In this document: positions 7,252 to 18,227 of the stretch, one piece after another
How the letters are laid out: each line of letters begins with the position of its first letter
Position numbering within the stretch: position 1 is the first letter of the stretch
Source: Candidatus Zhuqueibacterota bacterium
GTDB lineage: Bacteria > Zhuqueibacterota > Zhuqueibacteria > Zhuqueibacterales > Geothermadaptataceae
Direction: 5' to 3'
Assembly: GCA_030950365.1 (NCBI GenBank)
Contig: JAUZRQ010000100.1
Coordinates: 1 to 46,126 of the forward strand
Length of the DNA stretch: 46,126 nucleotides
Position numbers and translations under genes: made by a program
The notes under the pieces: model-generated
Database searches by the model: none
The model's input: only the letters and a program-made list of their open reading frames with translations
What the model was told of the DNA's origin: nothing

Positions 7252-8583
7252 ATGAAACAGGTTTTTGGGCTGTTGGTGTTTATGCTTCTGGCCGCGCCCG
7301 TTCCGGCGCAGGAGGTGAAAACATATACTTCGTTGCAGGACATCTGGCAGGCGCTCTCCCGGCAAAACGTCAATCTGGCGCAACTGGATGCGGCCCTCGA
7401 ACAGGCCGATCTGGATGTCCGCGTGCGGCGAGCCTCCCGGCTGCCCGCGCTGCAGGCCGGCGCTGGCTATAACTACATCTCCGAAACCGCGCGGTTCACC
7501 CTGCCGTTCACGTTACCGGGCACGCCGCCGCAGGAAATCGAAGCCGGGGTGAAAAATCAATACGATCTCAACCTGCGCGTACAGCAGCCGGTGTTCACCG
7601 GCTTCCGGCTGAAAAACGAGGTGCGGCTCGCGCGCACGCGCAAGGAAAGCGTGGCGCTGCAAAAGGCGATCACCCGCAATCAGCTTTTCCTGCTGGCAGG
7701 ACAGATTTATTACCGCTACCAGCTCAACCGCATGCAACAAAATTTGCTGCAAAAAGGCCTGAATCGGCTCGATATCCAATTGCAAAAGGTGCGCAATTTC
7801 TTTCTGTCCGAGCAGGCCACGTCCTTTGACACGCTCGAGGTGTACAATCGCAAATTGGAGCTATCCAACCGGCTGCAGCAACTCCGCCGACTGGAGCGCA
7901 TCATCCTGTTGCAACTGCAGCACGTGCTCAATGACACCGCGGCGGTGCGGATCGCCCCATCGCCGCTGCCGGGAAAACCGCCGTTCCATTTGCAGCCCTT
8001 TGAAACGTATCTGCAGCAGGCATTGCGGCAACGTCCGGAGCTGCAGCATCTCTCGCTGCGGGAACAATCGCAATCGCACCTGATCCGCATCGCGAAGTCG
8101 GCATTGCTGCCGCAGGTCTTTGCCAGCGCCAGTTTCCACTATGCCCGCCCCGGAGTCAACTTCTTTCAGGATGAATGGATGACCTATTACACGGTAGGGG
8201 TGCAACTGCAATGGCGGCTCTGGAACTGGCGCCAGGATCACTACCGTGTGCAGCAGGCCCACGTGGAACTGGACCGCCTCCGGCTGCAGGAACGCGCTCT
8301 GCTTCAGGATATCCGGCAGCAGGTGCAGGAAGCGTATTTGAATCTGGAAAATGCGCTGGAGCAGATCCGGCTGCAGGAACAGCTGGTGGAGCAGGAGCGC
8401 GAGCGCTACCGTCGCGTCAGTGAACGCTATGACCAGGGGCTGGCGGCGCAGCTGGATTTGCGCAATGCCGAAACCCGGCTCACCGAATCGGAACTGCAAT
8501 TGCAATCGACCTATATTGAAGCGTATCAGGCATATTTGCAACTGCAATATGCCACCGGAAAGTTCGAGTCTGTGCAACCATAA
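7252..8583 (+). CDS. TolC-family outer-membrane efflux channel
   Basis: A 443-residue outer-membrane factor of a type I or tripartite exporter. The signal peptide is MKQVFGLLVFMLLAAPVPAQ. The mature protein shows the two-fold TolC repeat: long Gln/Leu/Arg-rich coiled coils (about residues 40-230 and 260-440), the NQYDLNLRVQQPVFTGFRLKNEV strand in repeat one and YYTVGVQLQWRLWNWRQD in repeat two. The frame is open upstream to 7072, but that part overlaps the TetR gene; the ATG at 7252 gives a proper signal peptide. It partners with the HlyD-like protein and ABC transporter downstream. A MITE-like repeat begins only 5 bases after its stop. Confidence 0.92.
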   Translation: MKQVFGLLVFMLLAAPVPAQEVKTYTSLQDIWQALSRQNVNLAQLDAALEQADLDVRVRRASRLPALQAGAGYNYISETARFTLPFTLPGTPPQEIEAGVKNQYDLNLRVQQPVFTGFRLKNEVRLARTRKESVALQKAITRNQLFLLAGQIYYRYQLNRMQQNLLQKGLNRLDIQLQKVRNFFLSEQATSFDTLEVYNRKLELSNRLQQLRRLERIILLQLQHVLNDTAAVRIAPSPLPGKPPFHLQPFETYLQQALRQRPELQHLSLREQSQSHLIRIAKSALLPQVFASASFHYARPGVNFFQDEWMTYYTVGVQLQWRLWNWRQDHYRVQQAHVELDRLRLQERALLQDIRQQVQEAYLNLENALEQIRLQEQLVEQERERYRRVSERYDQGLAAQLDLRNAETRLTESELQLQSTYIEAYQAYLQLQYATGKFESVQP

Positions 8584-8587
8584 AGGA

Positions 8588-8764
8588 GGTAACTATTCAG
8601 TCTCCTACCCGTCATCGCGAGGAGTGGAGCGACGACGCGACCTCATTGTTATATTTGCAAAGAGATCGCCGTCCGCCAGCAGTCGGACAGGCGCATCCGC
8701 CTTGCGGCAGAGGCTCGCGATGACGGAACCATTTATTTGCTGTTCCATAAGGCTGAATAGGTAC
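8588..8764. repeat. MITE-like palindromic element, copy 2, inside the export operon
   Basis: Begins GGTAACTATTCAG (8588-8600) and ends near CTGAATAGGTAC (8753-8764). The internal CCGTCATCGCGAG and CTCGCGATGACGG arms match copy 1 at 102-267 in reverse orientation, including the TCATTGTTATATTTGCAAAG segment. It lies in the gap between the TolC and HlyD genes. Transcripts of this operon would carry a long hairpin here, which might affect processing or polarity. Confidence 0.78.
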
Positions 8765-8813
8765 GTTTTTTTTAAATTTACTGAAGTATTAATAGTTATT
8801 AAAGGGTCAATGT

Positions 8814-9701
8814 ATGCAATTCAAGGTTTGGCTTATTTTGGCCGGCGCAGCCGCGATCGCGGGTTGTCGGGCCAACGGCTCATCCGATAGTTACACGGGC
8901 ATTCTGGAAGGTACGTCCATTCAGGTGCCGGCCCTCACCGCCGGCCGCATCGTTCGCAGTTTTGTGGAAACCGGCAGCCTGGTGCAACGCGGGGACACGC
9001 TGGCGGTGATTGACACCACGGAATTGCATCTGCAGTGGCAGCAGTTGCTGGCCAAACGCGAGGAATTGGAATCGAACCGGGAGGCCGCTCAGACCGCGCT
9101 GCGGCAGGCGCAATCGGATGTGGCGTATCTGCAGAAAAAATTTGATCGATTGAAACGGCTGTACGAAAGCGAAACCACGCCGAAGCAGTCGCTGGACGAT
9201 TTGTCGCAACAACTGCAGCGCGCGAAAACGGCTCTGGCCAATGCGAGGAATAAGCTTCGAACCCTGGATGCGCTGCAGGCACAACTGGATGCGCAAATTG
9301 CCCTGGTGCGCAAAAAAATCAACGATAGCACCATCGTCAGTCCGCATGCGGGCACGGTGACCACGCTGTATTACGAAACCGGCGAGGCCGTGCCGCCCAT
9401 GGCACCGGTCGCGGAGCTCATCGACACGCAGGAGCTGACGGTGAAAATCTACGTAGCCGAGGCCGTACTACCGCACGTGCGCGTCGGCCAGAAGGCCACG
9501 CTGCGGGTGGATGGCCTCGACCGCGAGCTGAAAGGTCAGGTGACCTGGATCAGCCCGAAATCGGAATTCACGCCGAAATCGATTTTGACGCCGGAAACGC
9601 GCAGCACCCTGGTGTATGCCGTGAAGGTCACCGTGCGTAACCCGGAAGGCATTTTGAAGCACGGCATGCCGGTGGAAGTGGTTCTGGAGCAACGGACGTG
9701 A
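8814..9701 (+). CDS. HlyD-family periplasmic adaptor lipoprotein (YbhG-like)
   Basis: A 295-residue membrane-fusion protein. The N-terminus is a lipoprotein signal with lipobox IAGC (Cys at about residue 18), so it is anchored by lipid. A biotinyl-lipoyl half (GRIVRSFVETGSLVQRGDTLA) is followed by a long alpha-hairpin (about 65-160, LAKREELESNREAAQ...KLRTLDALQAQLD), the second lipoyl half (TIVSPHAGTVTTLYYETGE) and a beta-barrel (about 205-290). It bridges the inner-membrane ABC transporter and the TolC-like channel. The start is supported by AAAGGG 7 bases upstream. It is separated from the TolC gene by the MITE-like repeat and from the ATPase gene by a 485-bp gap. Confidence 0.9.
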   Translation: MQFKVWLILAGAAAIAGCRANGSSDSYTGILEGTSIQVPALTAGRIVRSFVETGSLVQRGDTLAVIDTTELHLQWQQLLAKREELESNREAAQTALRQAQSDVAYLQKKFDRLKRLYESETTPKQSLDDLSQQLQRAKTALANARNKLRTLDALQAQLDAQIALVRKKINDSTIVSPHAGTVTTLYYETGEAVPPMAPVAELIDTQELTVKIYVAEAVLPHVRVGQKATLRVDGLDRELKGQVTWISPKSEFTPKSILTPETRSTLVYAVKVTVRNPEGILKHGMPVEVVLEQRT

Positions 9702-10186
9702 ATGGGCCGGGCGGTGTTCAAATGCCCGATGGCTGCCATGAATAGCCGAAATCTCATTCCCGGCACGTTCCATTAAAAGAGATTCCGGTATCCGTCAGCT
9801 GGCCAAACCGGAATGACGGGCAAATATCGAAATCGCTTAGGGGGTTGTGCTTTTTTAGACAGGCGTTGAGGTCCCAGAATTTTCAAAAAAACACCGTCGC
9901 AGACGGTGTTGGATCTTGCATGCGCTCTGCAGTGCAAATTCCGTGCGCCTACAAGGGGCACGGGCTACCTGGTGGCCTTCGTACTCGGGTGTGGCTGAAT
10001 CGTTGTTTTCATGCTGTGTTAAATTCAAAATTGCCAAACGCAAAATATCCTTGTGCAGTCACTATTCAGCCATAAGCCCATTTTTATCATTCCGGCTTTC
10101 CTCTGAGGGCCCGGCGCCTCTGCGAGGAATCCATGTTTTGTTAATGAACACAAAAAAAGAGCAAACCAACGCAGGTCCGTCCATTC
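9702..10186. other. Non-coding gap within the export operon
   Basis: A 485-bp interval with no supported gene. It contains repeat-like ATTCCGG/CCGGAAT motifs near 9780-9820, a hairpin at 9890-9910 oriented as a terminator for minus-strand transcription, a GGCTGAATCGT / ACTATTCAGCC inverted pair between about 9990 and 10070, and TCATTCCGGC sequence near 10090. The ends resemble the MITE termini, so this is probably a decayed composite of repeat insertions. Confidence 0.5.
9890..9910 (-). terminator. Terminator-like hairpin facing against the operon
   Basis: AACACCGTC and GACGGTGTT form perfect 9-bp arms with a 3-base loop. On the minus strand the stem is followed directly by a run of T, so it would stop antisense transcription and not the export operon. 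Confidence 0.55.
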
Positions 10187-11113
10187 ATGTATGCCATCAA
10201 AGTCCGACAATTCCGCAAACGCTACGGCGACCTTGAGGCCGTCCGCGGCATTCAATTCGAAGTCGAGCCGGGTGAGCTGTTTGGCATTATCGGTCCGGAT
10301 GGCGCCGGCAAAACCACGCTCTTGCGCGCGCTGTGCACGCTGCTGTTGCCCGACGACGGCGAGATTCTCATCAATGGCTTGAATACGCGCCATCACGTGG
10401 CGGACATCCGGCAGATCATCGGTTACATGCCGCAGCGGTTCTCGCTGTATCAGGACCTGACCGTGGAGCAAAATCTGAACTTTTTCGCCGATCTGTTTCA
10501 GGTGCCAGAAGACGAGCGGCGCGCCCGCCTCGAACAGCTCTACCGCTTTTCGCGGCTGGGGCCGTTCAAAAAGCGCGCGGCCGGTGCGCTTTCGGGCGGC
10601 ATGAAGCAAAAGCTCGCCCTGTCCTGCGCACTGATCCACACGCCGGACATCCTCATCCTCGATGAACCGACCTTCGGCGTGGACCCGGTTTCGCGCCAGG
10701 AGTTCTGGGACATTCTGCGCGATATTCAGCGACAGGGCACGACCATTGTCGTTTCCACGGCCTATATGGAAGAAGCCGATCTGTGCGACCGGGTGATGCT
10801 GTTTCACCAGGGCCGCATTCTGGCGCTGGATCAGCCCTCGGCATTGAAAGCGCAGTATCGCTTTCCCCTTTACCGCATCGAGGCCGACCATCTTCCCGAA
10901 ATGCAGACGTATTTTGCCGGCCTCTCCGGGGTGCGGTTCATCCAGCGCTTTGGCGACAGCCTGCATGTGAGCTTCACCCGCGAACCCGGGGACGATCTCT
11001 GGCAAACGGCCCGCGATCAGGGCCTGCAGCGCTTTGAGCGCATTGCACCTTCCATCGAAGATATCTTTATGGATTTAACCACGCGTGAGGAGCATGAATC
11101 CGTTGAACATTAG
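10187..11113 (+). CDS. ABC transporter ATP-binding protein 1 (YbhF-type, N-half)
   Basis: A 308-residue ATPase of the multidrug/ABC-2 type. The Walker A loop is GPDGAGKTTLLR (about residues 36-47), the signature LSGGMKQKLALS, Walker B ILILDEPTFGVDP, and the H-loop region shows IVVSTAYMEEADLCDRV. The H-loop His appears replaced (Thr-Ala where many relatives have Thr-His), which may reduce hydrolysis at one site. With the next gene it corresponds to the two halves of E. coli YbhF, here as separate polypeptides. The C-terminal about 80 residues form the extension typical of this family. The product would form a heterodimer with ATPase 2 and drive the two permeases. Its 3' end overlaps the next gene by 20 bp. 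Confidence 0.9.
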   Translation: MYAIKVRQFRKRYGDLEAVRGIQFEVEPGELFGIIGPDGAGKTTLLRALCTLLLPDDGEILINGLNTRHHVADIRQIIGYMPQRFSLYQDLTVEQNLNFFADLFQVPEDERRARLEQLYRFSRLGPFKKRAAGALSGGMKQKLALSCALIHTPDILILDEPTFGVDPVSRQEFWDILRDIQRQGTTIVVSTAYMEEADLCDRVMLFHQGRILALDQPSALKAQYRFPLYRIEADHLPEMQTYFAGLSGVRFIQRFGDSLHVSFTREPGDDLWQTARDQGLQRFERIAPSIEDIFMDLTTREEHESVEH

Positions 11114-11840
11114 CGTACAGACTCGCAATTTGACCCGACGCTTCGGCCGGTTCACGGCCGTGGACCGCGTCACCCTCGACGTGTACGAAGGCGAAATTTT
11201 TGGTTTCCTAGGCGCCAACGGCGCGGGCAAAACCACGCTGATCCGCATGCTCACCGGACTGCTCAAGCCCACCGAGGGCGAGGCGCAGGTTGCCGGATTC
11301 GACGTGTGGGGGCAATCCGAGGCGATCAAACGTCGCATTGGCTACATGAGCCAGCGTTTTTCGCTGTATGAAGACCTCACCGCCGAAGAGAATTTGACGT
11401 TCTACGGAGGTATCTACGGGCTTCGCCGCGACCAGATCGAACAGCGCAAAGCGATCTTGTTTGAGCATGTGGGTTTGCAACCGTTCGCCGGCCAGATGAC
11501 GCGCGATCTGCCGCTGGGATTCAAGCAGCGGCTGGCTCTGGCCTGCGCCCTGCTGCACGACCCGCCCATCGTGTTTCTCGACGAACCCACATCCGGCGTG
11601 GATCCGAAGGCGCGCCGCAGTTTCTGGAATTTGATCTATCAGACCGCCCAGCTCGGCAAGACCTTGTTTGTGACCACGCATTTCATGGACGAGGCGGAAT
11701 ACTGCCACCGGGTGGGCATCATGCACATGGGCCGGATGATCGCCGTGGGACCGCCGGGGCAGCTCAAACGGCAGTACGACAAGTCCACCATGCAGGAGGT
11801 GTTTATTGCGCTGCATCAAAGCTCGGAGGAGGCGGCATGA
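11094..11840 (+). CDS. ABC transporter ATP-binding protein 2 (YbhF-type, C-half)
   Basis: A 248-residue ATPase with Walker A GANGAGKTTLIR, Walker B IVFLDEPTSGVDP and an intact H-loop (FVTTHFMDEAEYCHRV). The signature is LPLGFKQRLALA and not LSGGQ; this form is usual for the second half of YbhF-like proteins. Because ATPase 1 has a canonical signature but an altered H-loop, the two products probably make an asymmetric pair with one fully competent site. The start at ATG 11094 is chosen from GAGGAG directly upstream; an ATG at 11085 is also in frame. Its stop overlaps the ATG of permease 1 by 4 bp. Confidence 0.9.
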   Translation: MNPLNISVQTRNLTRRFGRFTAVDRVTLDVYEGEIFGFLGANGAGKTTLIRMLTGLLKPTEGEAQVAGFDVWGQSEAIKRRIGYMSQRFSLYEDLTAEENLTFYGGIYGLRRDQIEQRKAILFEHVGLQPFAGQMTRDLPLGFKQRLALACALLHDPPIVFLDEPTSGVDPKARRSFWNLIYQTAQLGKTLFVTTHFMDEAEYCHRVGIMHMGRMIAVGPPGQLKRQYDKSTMQEVFIALHQSSEEAA

Positions 11841-12952
11841 ATGCATCGCTGAAACGGGTGGTTGCCATCGCGCGCAAGGAATTCCTACACATCATTCACG
11901 ATCCGCGCAGTCTGGTAGTGATTTTCGTGCTACCAATTTTTCAATTAACCATGTTCGGCTACGCGCTGAACATGGAAATCAAAAACGTGGACCTGGCCGT
12001 GCTGGATTACAGTCGCAGCCCCATTTCGTGGCAACTCGTTCAGACCTTTGAAGGCAGTCCGTTCTTCCACGTGCAGTATTTTGACGGTCAGCCGGATGAA
12101 CTGGAACGCCTGTTTTTGCAGCGCAAAGCCCGGGCAGCGCTCATCATCCATCCCGATTTTGGGCGCGATTTCCACCGCCAGCCTGCTACTCCGGTGCAAC
12201 TCATCATCGATGCCGTCGATCCCAATGCAGCCACGCTGATTCGCAATTACAGCTTGCAAGTCATTGCCGAGTTCAACCGCCGGTTCGGCGGCGAAATTCG
12301 GCTGCCGTTCGACGTCGAAAAAGCCATCTGGTTCAACCCGGATTTGAAAAGCGCGTATTTTTTCGTGCCCGGGCTGCTGGCGCTGATTCTGATCATGCTC
12401 TGCACCCTGCTCACCAGCGTGACCATCACGCGCGAAAAGGAAATGGGCACGATGGAACAGATTCTGGTATCGCCGGTCAAGCCGCGGGAAATCATCATCG
12501 GCAAAGTGATCCCGTACATCGTCATTTCCATGACCATCGGCGTGCTGATTTTGTCCATCGGCATTGTCCTGTTCGGGGTGCCGTTCCGCGGCAGCTATGT
12601 CCTGCTGGCGCTCTTCTCGTCGATTTATATCATCACCGCGCTGAGCATGGGCCTGATGATCAGTACCATCGCGCGCACGCAGCAGGTGGCCATGATGATG
12701 GCGCAGATCGCCACCCTGCTACCGACGATCATTCTCTCGGGTTTCATTTTCCCGCTCTCGTCCATGCCCAGACCGCTGCAGTGGGTTTCCAACATCATCC
12801 CGGCAAAGTATTATTTGAAAATCGTGCGCGGCATTATGCTGAAGGGGAACACGTTCAGTCAGCTCATCGAGCCGGCCGGCGTTTTGCTGGTCATGACGCT
12901 GCTGCTGTTTCTTATTGCCCGAAGAAGGTTTAGCATGCATCTGGAAGGCTGA
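11837..12952 (+). CDS. ABC-2 type permease 1 (YbhS-like)
   Basis: A 371-residue inner-membrane protein with the ABC-2 layout: one N-terminal helix (LVVIFVLPIFQLTMFGYAL, about residues 27-45), a large extracytoplasmic domain (about 46-170) and five C-terminal helices (about 175-365). Conserved segments include EKEMGTMEQILVSPVKPREIIIGK and LSGFIFPLSSMPRPLQWVSNIIPAKYYL, typical of YbhS/YbhR and DrrB-like permeases. Start and stop overlaps (ATGA with ATPase 2; a 4-bp gap to permease 2) show tight coupling. It forms the translocation path with permease 2; the substrate is unknown. Confidence 0.9.
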   Translation: MNASLKRVVAIARKEFLHIIHDPRSLVVIFVLPIFQLTMFGYALNMEIKNVDLAVLDYSRSPISWQLVQTFEGSPFFHVQYFDGQPDELERLFLQRKARAALIIHPDFGRDFHRQPATPVQLIIDAVDPNAATLIRNYSLQVIAEFNRRFGGEIRLPFDVEKAIWFNPDLKSAYFFVPGLLALILIMLCTLLTSVTITREKEMGTMEQILVSPVKPREIIIGKVIPYIVISMTIGVLILSIGIVLFGVPFRGSYVLLALFSSIYIITALSMGLMISTIARTQQVAMMMAQIATLLPTIILSGFIFPLSSMPRPLQWVSNIIPAKYYLKIVRGIMLKGNTFSQLIEPAGVLLVMTLLLFLIARRRFSMHLEG

Positions 12953-12956
12953 AACC

Positions 12957-14084
12957 ATGCAACAAATTCTGTATTTGATGTGGAAGGAATTCAAACAGGT
13001 GTTTCGCACCCGCGAAATGCTGAGCATTATTTTCGTTGCGCCCATGATTCAAATGCTGGTGCTTGGTTTTGCCATCAGCACCGAGGTGAAAAATGTGTCG
13101 CTGATCATTACCGATTTCGACCGCAGCAGCACCAGCCGGGAGATCCTGCGGGCGTTCGAACACACCGACCGGTTTCGCATTGTAGGTTATGAATCCTCTT
13201 ACCGCGGGATCGATAACGCCATTCACCGCTGGCACGCGCAAATGGCCATTGTCATTCCGCCCAACTTCGGCCGGGATTTGCAGCGCGGCCTGCAGCCGGA
13301 AGTCCTGCTCATCGTCGATGGCCTGGACGGCAACACCGCAGGCGTGGCGCTGGGCTACGCCACCGGCATCTTGCGGCAATTTGGCCAAATGGTGCTGCGC
13401 CAGCGCATGCTCGCCCGGCCGGATGCCGCGATCCCGGTGCATCAGGTGGTGGCTGAGGATCGCATGTGGTACAATCTGGACCTGCAGCCTGAGCAATACA
13501 TGATCCCGGGAATTGTTGTACTGCTAATAACGATCATTTCTATGTTGCTATCGGCCATGAGCATGGTGCGAGAAAAGGAAATCGGCACCATGGAACAGCT
13601 CATGGTGACGCCGTTGAAGCGCTACCAGATCATCCTCGGCAAAATCCTGCCGTTTCTTATTCTGGCATTCGTCGAACTGGGGATTGTGCTGGTGGTGGCG
13701 CAGTTCATCTTTTCGATTCGCATCGTGGGGAGCTATGCGCTGCTGGCCGGGCTGGCCTTTTTGTACCTGTTCGCCACGCTCGGTTTAGGCATATTCATAT
13801 CGACCATCACGCAAACGCAGCAACAGGCCATGTTCGTGTCCTGGTTCTTTCTGATTTTTATGATTTTGATGAGCGGCTTTTTCATTCCGATTGAAAACAT
13901 GCCACCGTTGTTGCAAAAAATCACCTATATCAATCCGATGCGTTATTTCATGTACATCATGCGTGAGATTTTTCAAAAGGGGTCCACATTTCCTTTTCTG
14001 CTGAAAGATCTGGTTCCCATGACCGTTTTCGGGCTGCTGATTTTCACCTTCAGTGTGCTGAAATTTCAGAAACGCCTGGCGTAG
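12957..14084 (+). CDS. ABC-2 type permease 2 (YbhR-like)
   Basis: A 375-residue permease paralogous to the preceding gene. It has the same N-terminal helix (MLSIIFVAPMIQMLVLGFAI), large external loop (about 45-170) and C-terminal helical bundle, with EKEIGTMEQLMVTPLKRYQIILGK and MSGFFIPIENMPPLLQKITYINPMRYF. The frame is open from 12915, but ATG 12957 with GGAAGG upstream matches the family start. It is the last gene of the TetR/TolC/HlyD/ABC operon. Palindromes at 14094-14201 separate it from the convergent dehydrogenase gene. Confidence 0.9.
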   Translation: MQQILYLMWKEFKQVFRTREMLSIIFVAPMIQMLVLGFAISTEVKNVSLIITDFDRSSTSREILRAFEHTDRFRIVGYESSYRGIDNAIHRWHAQMAIVIPPNFGRDLQRGLQPEVLLIVDGLDGNTAGVALGYATGILRQFGQMVLRQRMLARPDAAIPVHQVVAEDRMWYNLDLQPEQYMIPGIVVLLITIISMLLSAMSMVREKEIGTMEQLMVTPLKRYQIILGKILPFLILAFVELGIVLVVAQFIFSIRIVGSYALLAGLAFLYLFATLGLGIFISTITQTQQQAMFVSWFFLIFMILMSGFFIPIENMPPLLQKITYINPMRYFMYIMREIFQKGSTFPFLLKDLVPMTVFGLLIFTFSVLKFQKRLA

Positions 14085-14093
14085 TATCATGTA

Positions 14094-14201
14094 ACACAAG
14101 CTTCAGCTTGTGTGGCACTGAAATTGGCCACAACCCACAGCTGGCGGCAAGGATGCTGGTGCTACTGCCACATCCAACATCCGCCGGCAAGGTTGCCGGC
14201 G
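14094..14201. repeat. Two palindromic repeats between convergent genes
   Basis: ACACAAGCT/AGCTTGTGT (14094-14113) and CGCCGGCAA/TTGCCGGCG (14182-14201) fill the space between the permease stop and the dehydrogenase stop. The same two motifs occur together near 44351-44430 and the first also at 4931-4947 and 5049-5065, so they are members of dispersed REP-like families. They may act as bidirectional transcript ends. Confidence 0.7.
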
Positions 14202-14912
14202 CTACTTTACGCCTCGAAACTCGAACACCGTTCCCGATAGCGCATCGCCGCCTTCGGCCAGAAACAGCGCCGCCTCCACCAGCTCTCGCACCGGCACCCA
14301 TGTGCTTCGATCCACATCCGGCATGGCCTGCCGGTTCTTTTCCGTATCGATCGTGCCCGGCGCCAGAGCATACACCTGGATGCCGTCGGCGCGGTACTCT
14401 TTGGCGGCGGCGCGCGTCAGCGCAATCACCCCCGCCTTGGATGCGGCATACACAGCGCTCATCGCGCCGTCGTATAGCGGCGTCAGCGAAACGAAATGGA
14501 TGATTTTCCCGCGGTTCTGCCGCAGCATCACCGGCAGAACCGCCTGCATCAGATGAAACGCCGGCCGCAAATCCATATCCAGCATCCGGTTCAGCTCGGC
14601 GTCAGTGTGCTCATGCAGCCGCTTGCCGCCCAGCCAGCCGCCGATGGCATTCACCAGCACATGCAGGGCGCCCCATTCCGCTTCGATGCGCTGGATTGCC
14701 TGTTGCACGCTGCTGCTAACGGTGGCATTCACCTGAACCGGCATAGCACGGTCGCCATATTTCGCGAACCGGTTCCGCAGGTCGAGCTGGTGCCGGGCGC
14801 TCCGGTACAATAGCCCCACGTGCCAGCCGTTTTCCAGCAATCCGCGGCTGATTTCCGAGCCCACGGATCCAGAAGCGCCGGCCACGCACGCCACACGCAA
14901 TGTATCGCTCAT
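14202..14912 (-). CDS. Short-chain dehydrogenase/reductase
   Basis: A 236-residue NAD(P)-dependent SDR with a Rossmann fold. The nucleotide loop is GASGSVGSEI (about residues 11-20), a variant of TGxxxGxG; the NNAG-equivalent motif is VNAIGGW; the catalytic motif is SLTPLYDGAMSAVYAASKAG with the Ser and YxxxK residues; and the post-catalytic segment is YALAPGTIDTEKNR. The frame is open to 15038, but ATG 14912 is preferred because GGAGGAG lies 8-14 bases upstream and the nucleotide fold then begins at residue 6. The substrate cannot be inferred. It is divergent from a methyltransferase gene 206 bp away. Confidence 0.88.
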   Translation of the reverse strand: MSDTLRVACVAGASGSVGSEISRGLLENGWHVGLLYRSARHQLDLRNRFAKYGDRAMPVQVNATVSSSVQQAIQRIEAEWGALHVLVNAIGGWLGGKRLHEHTDAELNRMLDMDLRPAFHLMQAVLPVMLRQNRGKIIHFVSLTPLYDGAMSAVYAASKAGVIALTRAAAKEYRADGIQVYALAPGTIDTEKNRQAMPDVDRSTWVPVRELVEAALFLAEGGDALSGTVFEFRGVK

Positions 14913-15118
14913 CGTCCCGCTCCTCCATTTTCTTTCTCTGTCAAAAAACCCCATAATCACCCGGCGGCTTTGAGGCGCCGGATGATTTATCTGCATTATG
15001 CCAATTCCACCCACCGAATGCAACCGGATTCGGCCCATCGGCCGCCATCCGAACGATTCTCATTGCAATTTTCGTTCATCCTTTTACTTTCATTGGCAGG
15101 ACCCATAGGAGGACCATC

Positions 15119-15790
15119 ATGCCCTGTGCCCACTGTATCGACATCGAAAAAGAATTTGATCGACGGACCGCCGCGCGTGATTTGAAACGCTACCGCCGCC
15201 GGGGACCGCGCAAAACCACGCGCATGCTGCTGCAGGCGCTTAAGCAGCGGCTCCCGGAACGCTTCTCCCATCTCGACATCGGCGGCGGCGTCGGGATGAT
15301 TGCCGCCGAACTGGCCCGGGCCGGCGCCACCGATGTGGCGCTGGTTGACGCCTCCTCGGCGTATTTGAACGCGGCCAGAGAAAACCTGAACACGATCAAC
15401 GGCGCGGTCAACAAGACCTTTCGGCATGGCGATTTTCTCGATGTGGGAAAGGACCTTCCGCCGGCGGACGTCGTCACCCTGGATCGGGTGATTTGCTGCT
15501 ATCCCCACGTAAGTGAACTGGTTCGGGCATCGTCCGATCATGCCCGGCGCCTGTACGGCCTCGTTTATCCCCGCAAGAATCCCATCATGAAGCTGTTCGT
15601 CATTGTTGCCAATATGTACCTCGGCCTGCGCAAATGCGCTTTTCGTGTTTACCTGCACGATCCTGATAGGGTCCAAAGCCTGCTCGCCGAAACCGGCTGG
15701 ACGCCTTACTACCAGAGCCGCACCTTTATCTGGCGCGTGGAAGTTTATTCCAAATCCGAACATCAGGTGAATACGAAAACCTCGGAGTAA
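15119..15790 (+). CDS. Class I SAM-dependent methyltransferase (BchM-like)
   Basis: A 223-residue methyltransferase. The AdoMet-binding motif I is HLDIGGGVGMIAAELARAG (about residues 48-66), followed by VALVDASSAYLNAAREN (motif II region) and the motif GDFLDVG...VVTLDRVICCYP. The overall arrangement is that of proteins often annotated as Mg-protoporphyrin O-methyltransferase-like, but no other tetrapyrrole gene is nearby, so that substrate is not supported. The N-terminus has a CAHC pair. The start is ATG 15119 with TAGGAGG upstream. It stands alone on the strand; a strong hairpin at 15797-15825 follows. Confidence 0.85.
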   Translation: MPCAHCIDIEKEFDRRTAARDLKRYRRRGPRKTTRMLLQALKQRLPERFSHLDIGGGVGMIAAELARAGATDVALVDASSAYLNAARENLNTINGAVNKTFRHGDFLDVGKDLPPADVVTLDRVICCYPHVSELVRASSDHARRLYGLVYPRKNPIMKLFVIVANMYLGLRKCAFRVYLHDPDRVQSLLAETGWTPYYQSRTFIWRVEVYSKSEHQVNTKTSE

Positions 15791-15796
15791 CAATGG

Positions 15797-15825
15797 CAAT
15801 GCCCCCGAATCCTTCGGGGGCATTG
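15797..15825. terminator. Hairpin between convergent methyltransferase and CopB genes
   Basis: CAATGCCCCCGAA (15797-15809) pairs perfectly with TTCGGGGGCATTG (15813-15825). It lies between convergent stops at 15790 and 15877. No T tract follows on either strand, so termination efficiency is uncertain. Confidence 0.6.
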
Positions 15826-15876
15826 CACGGGGCGATTGGGGGGTAAGACAATGCGGTTAAGTAAGGCAATCGATGA

Positions 15877-18108
<2,232 letters not shown>

Positions 18109-18227
18109 ATGACCTTCCTCCCATTAATGAATCAAATAGTTTGAAGCGCGATCGTGCGAATCAAGAGTCAATGGCACCACCGCGCTTCGCTCAGGCCCGG
18201 GAGCGCATGTCCGGCCCGATAAGTGAT

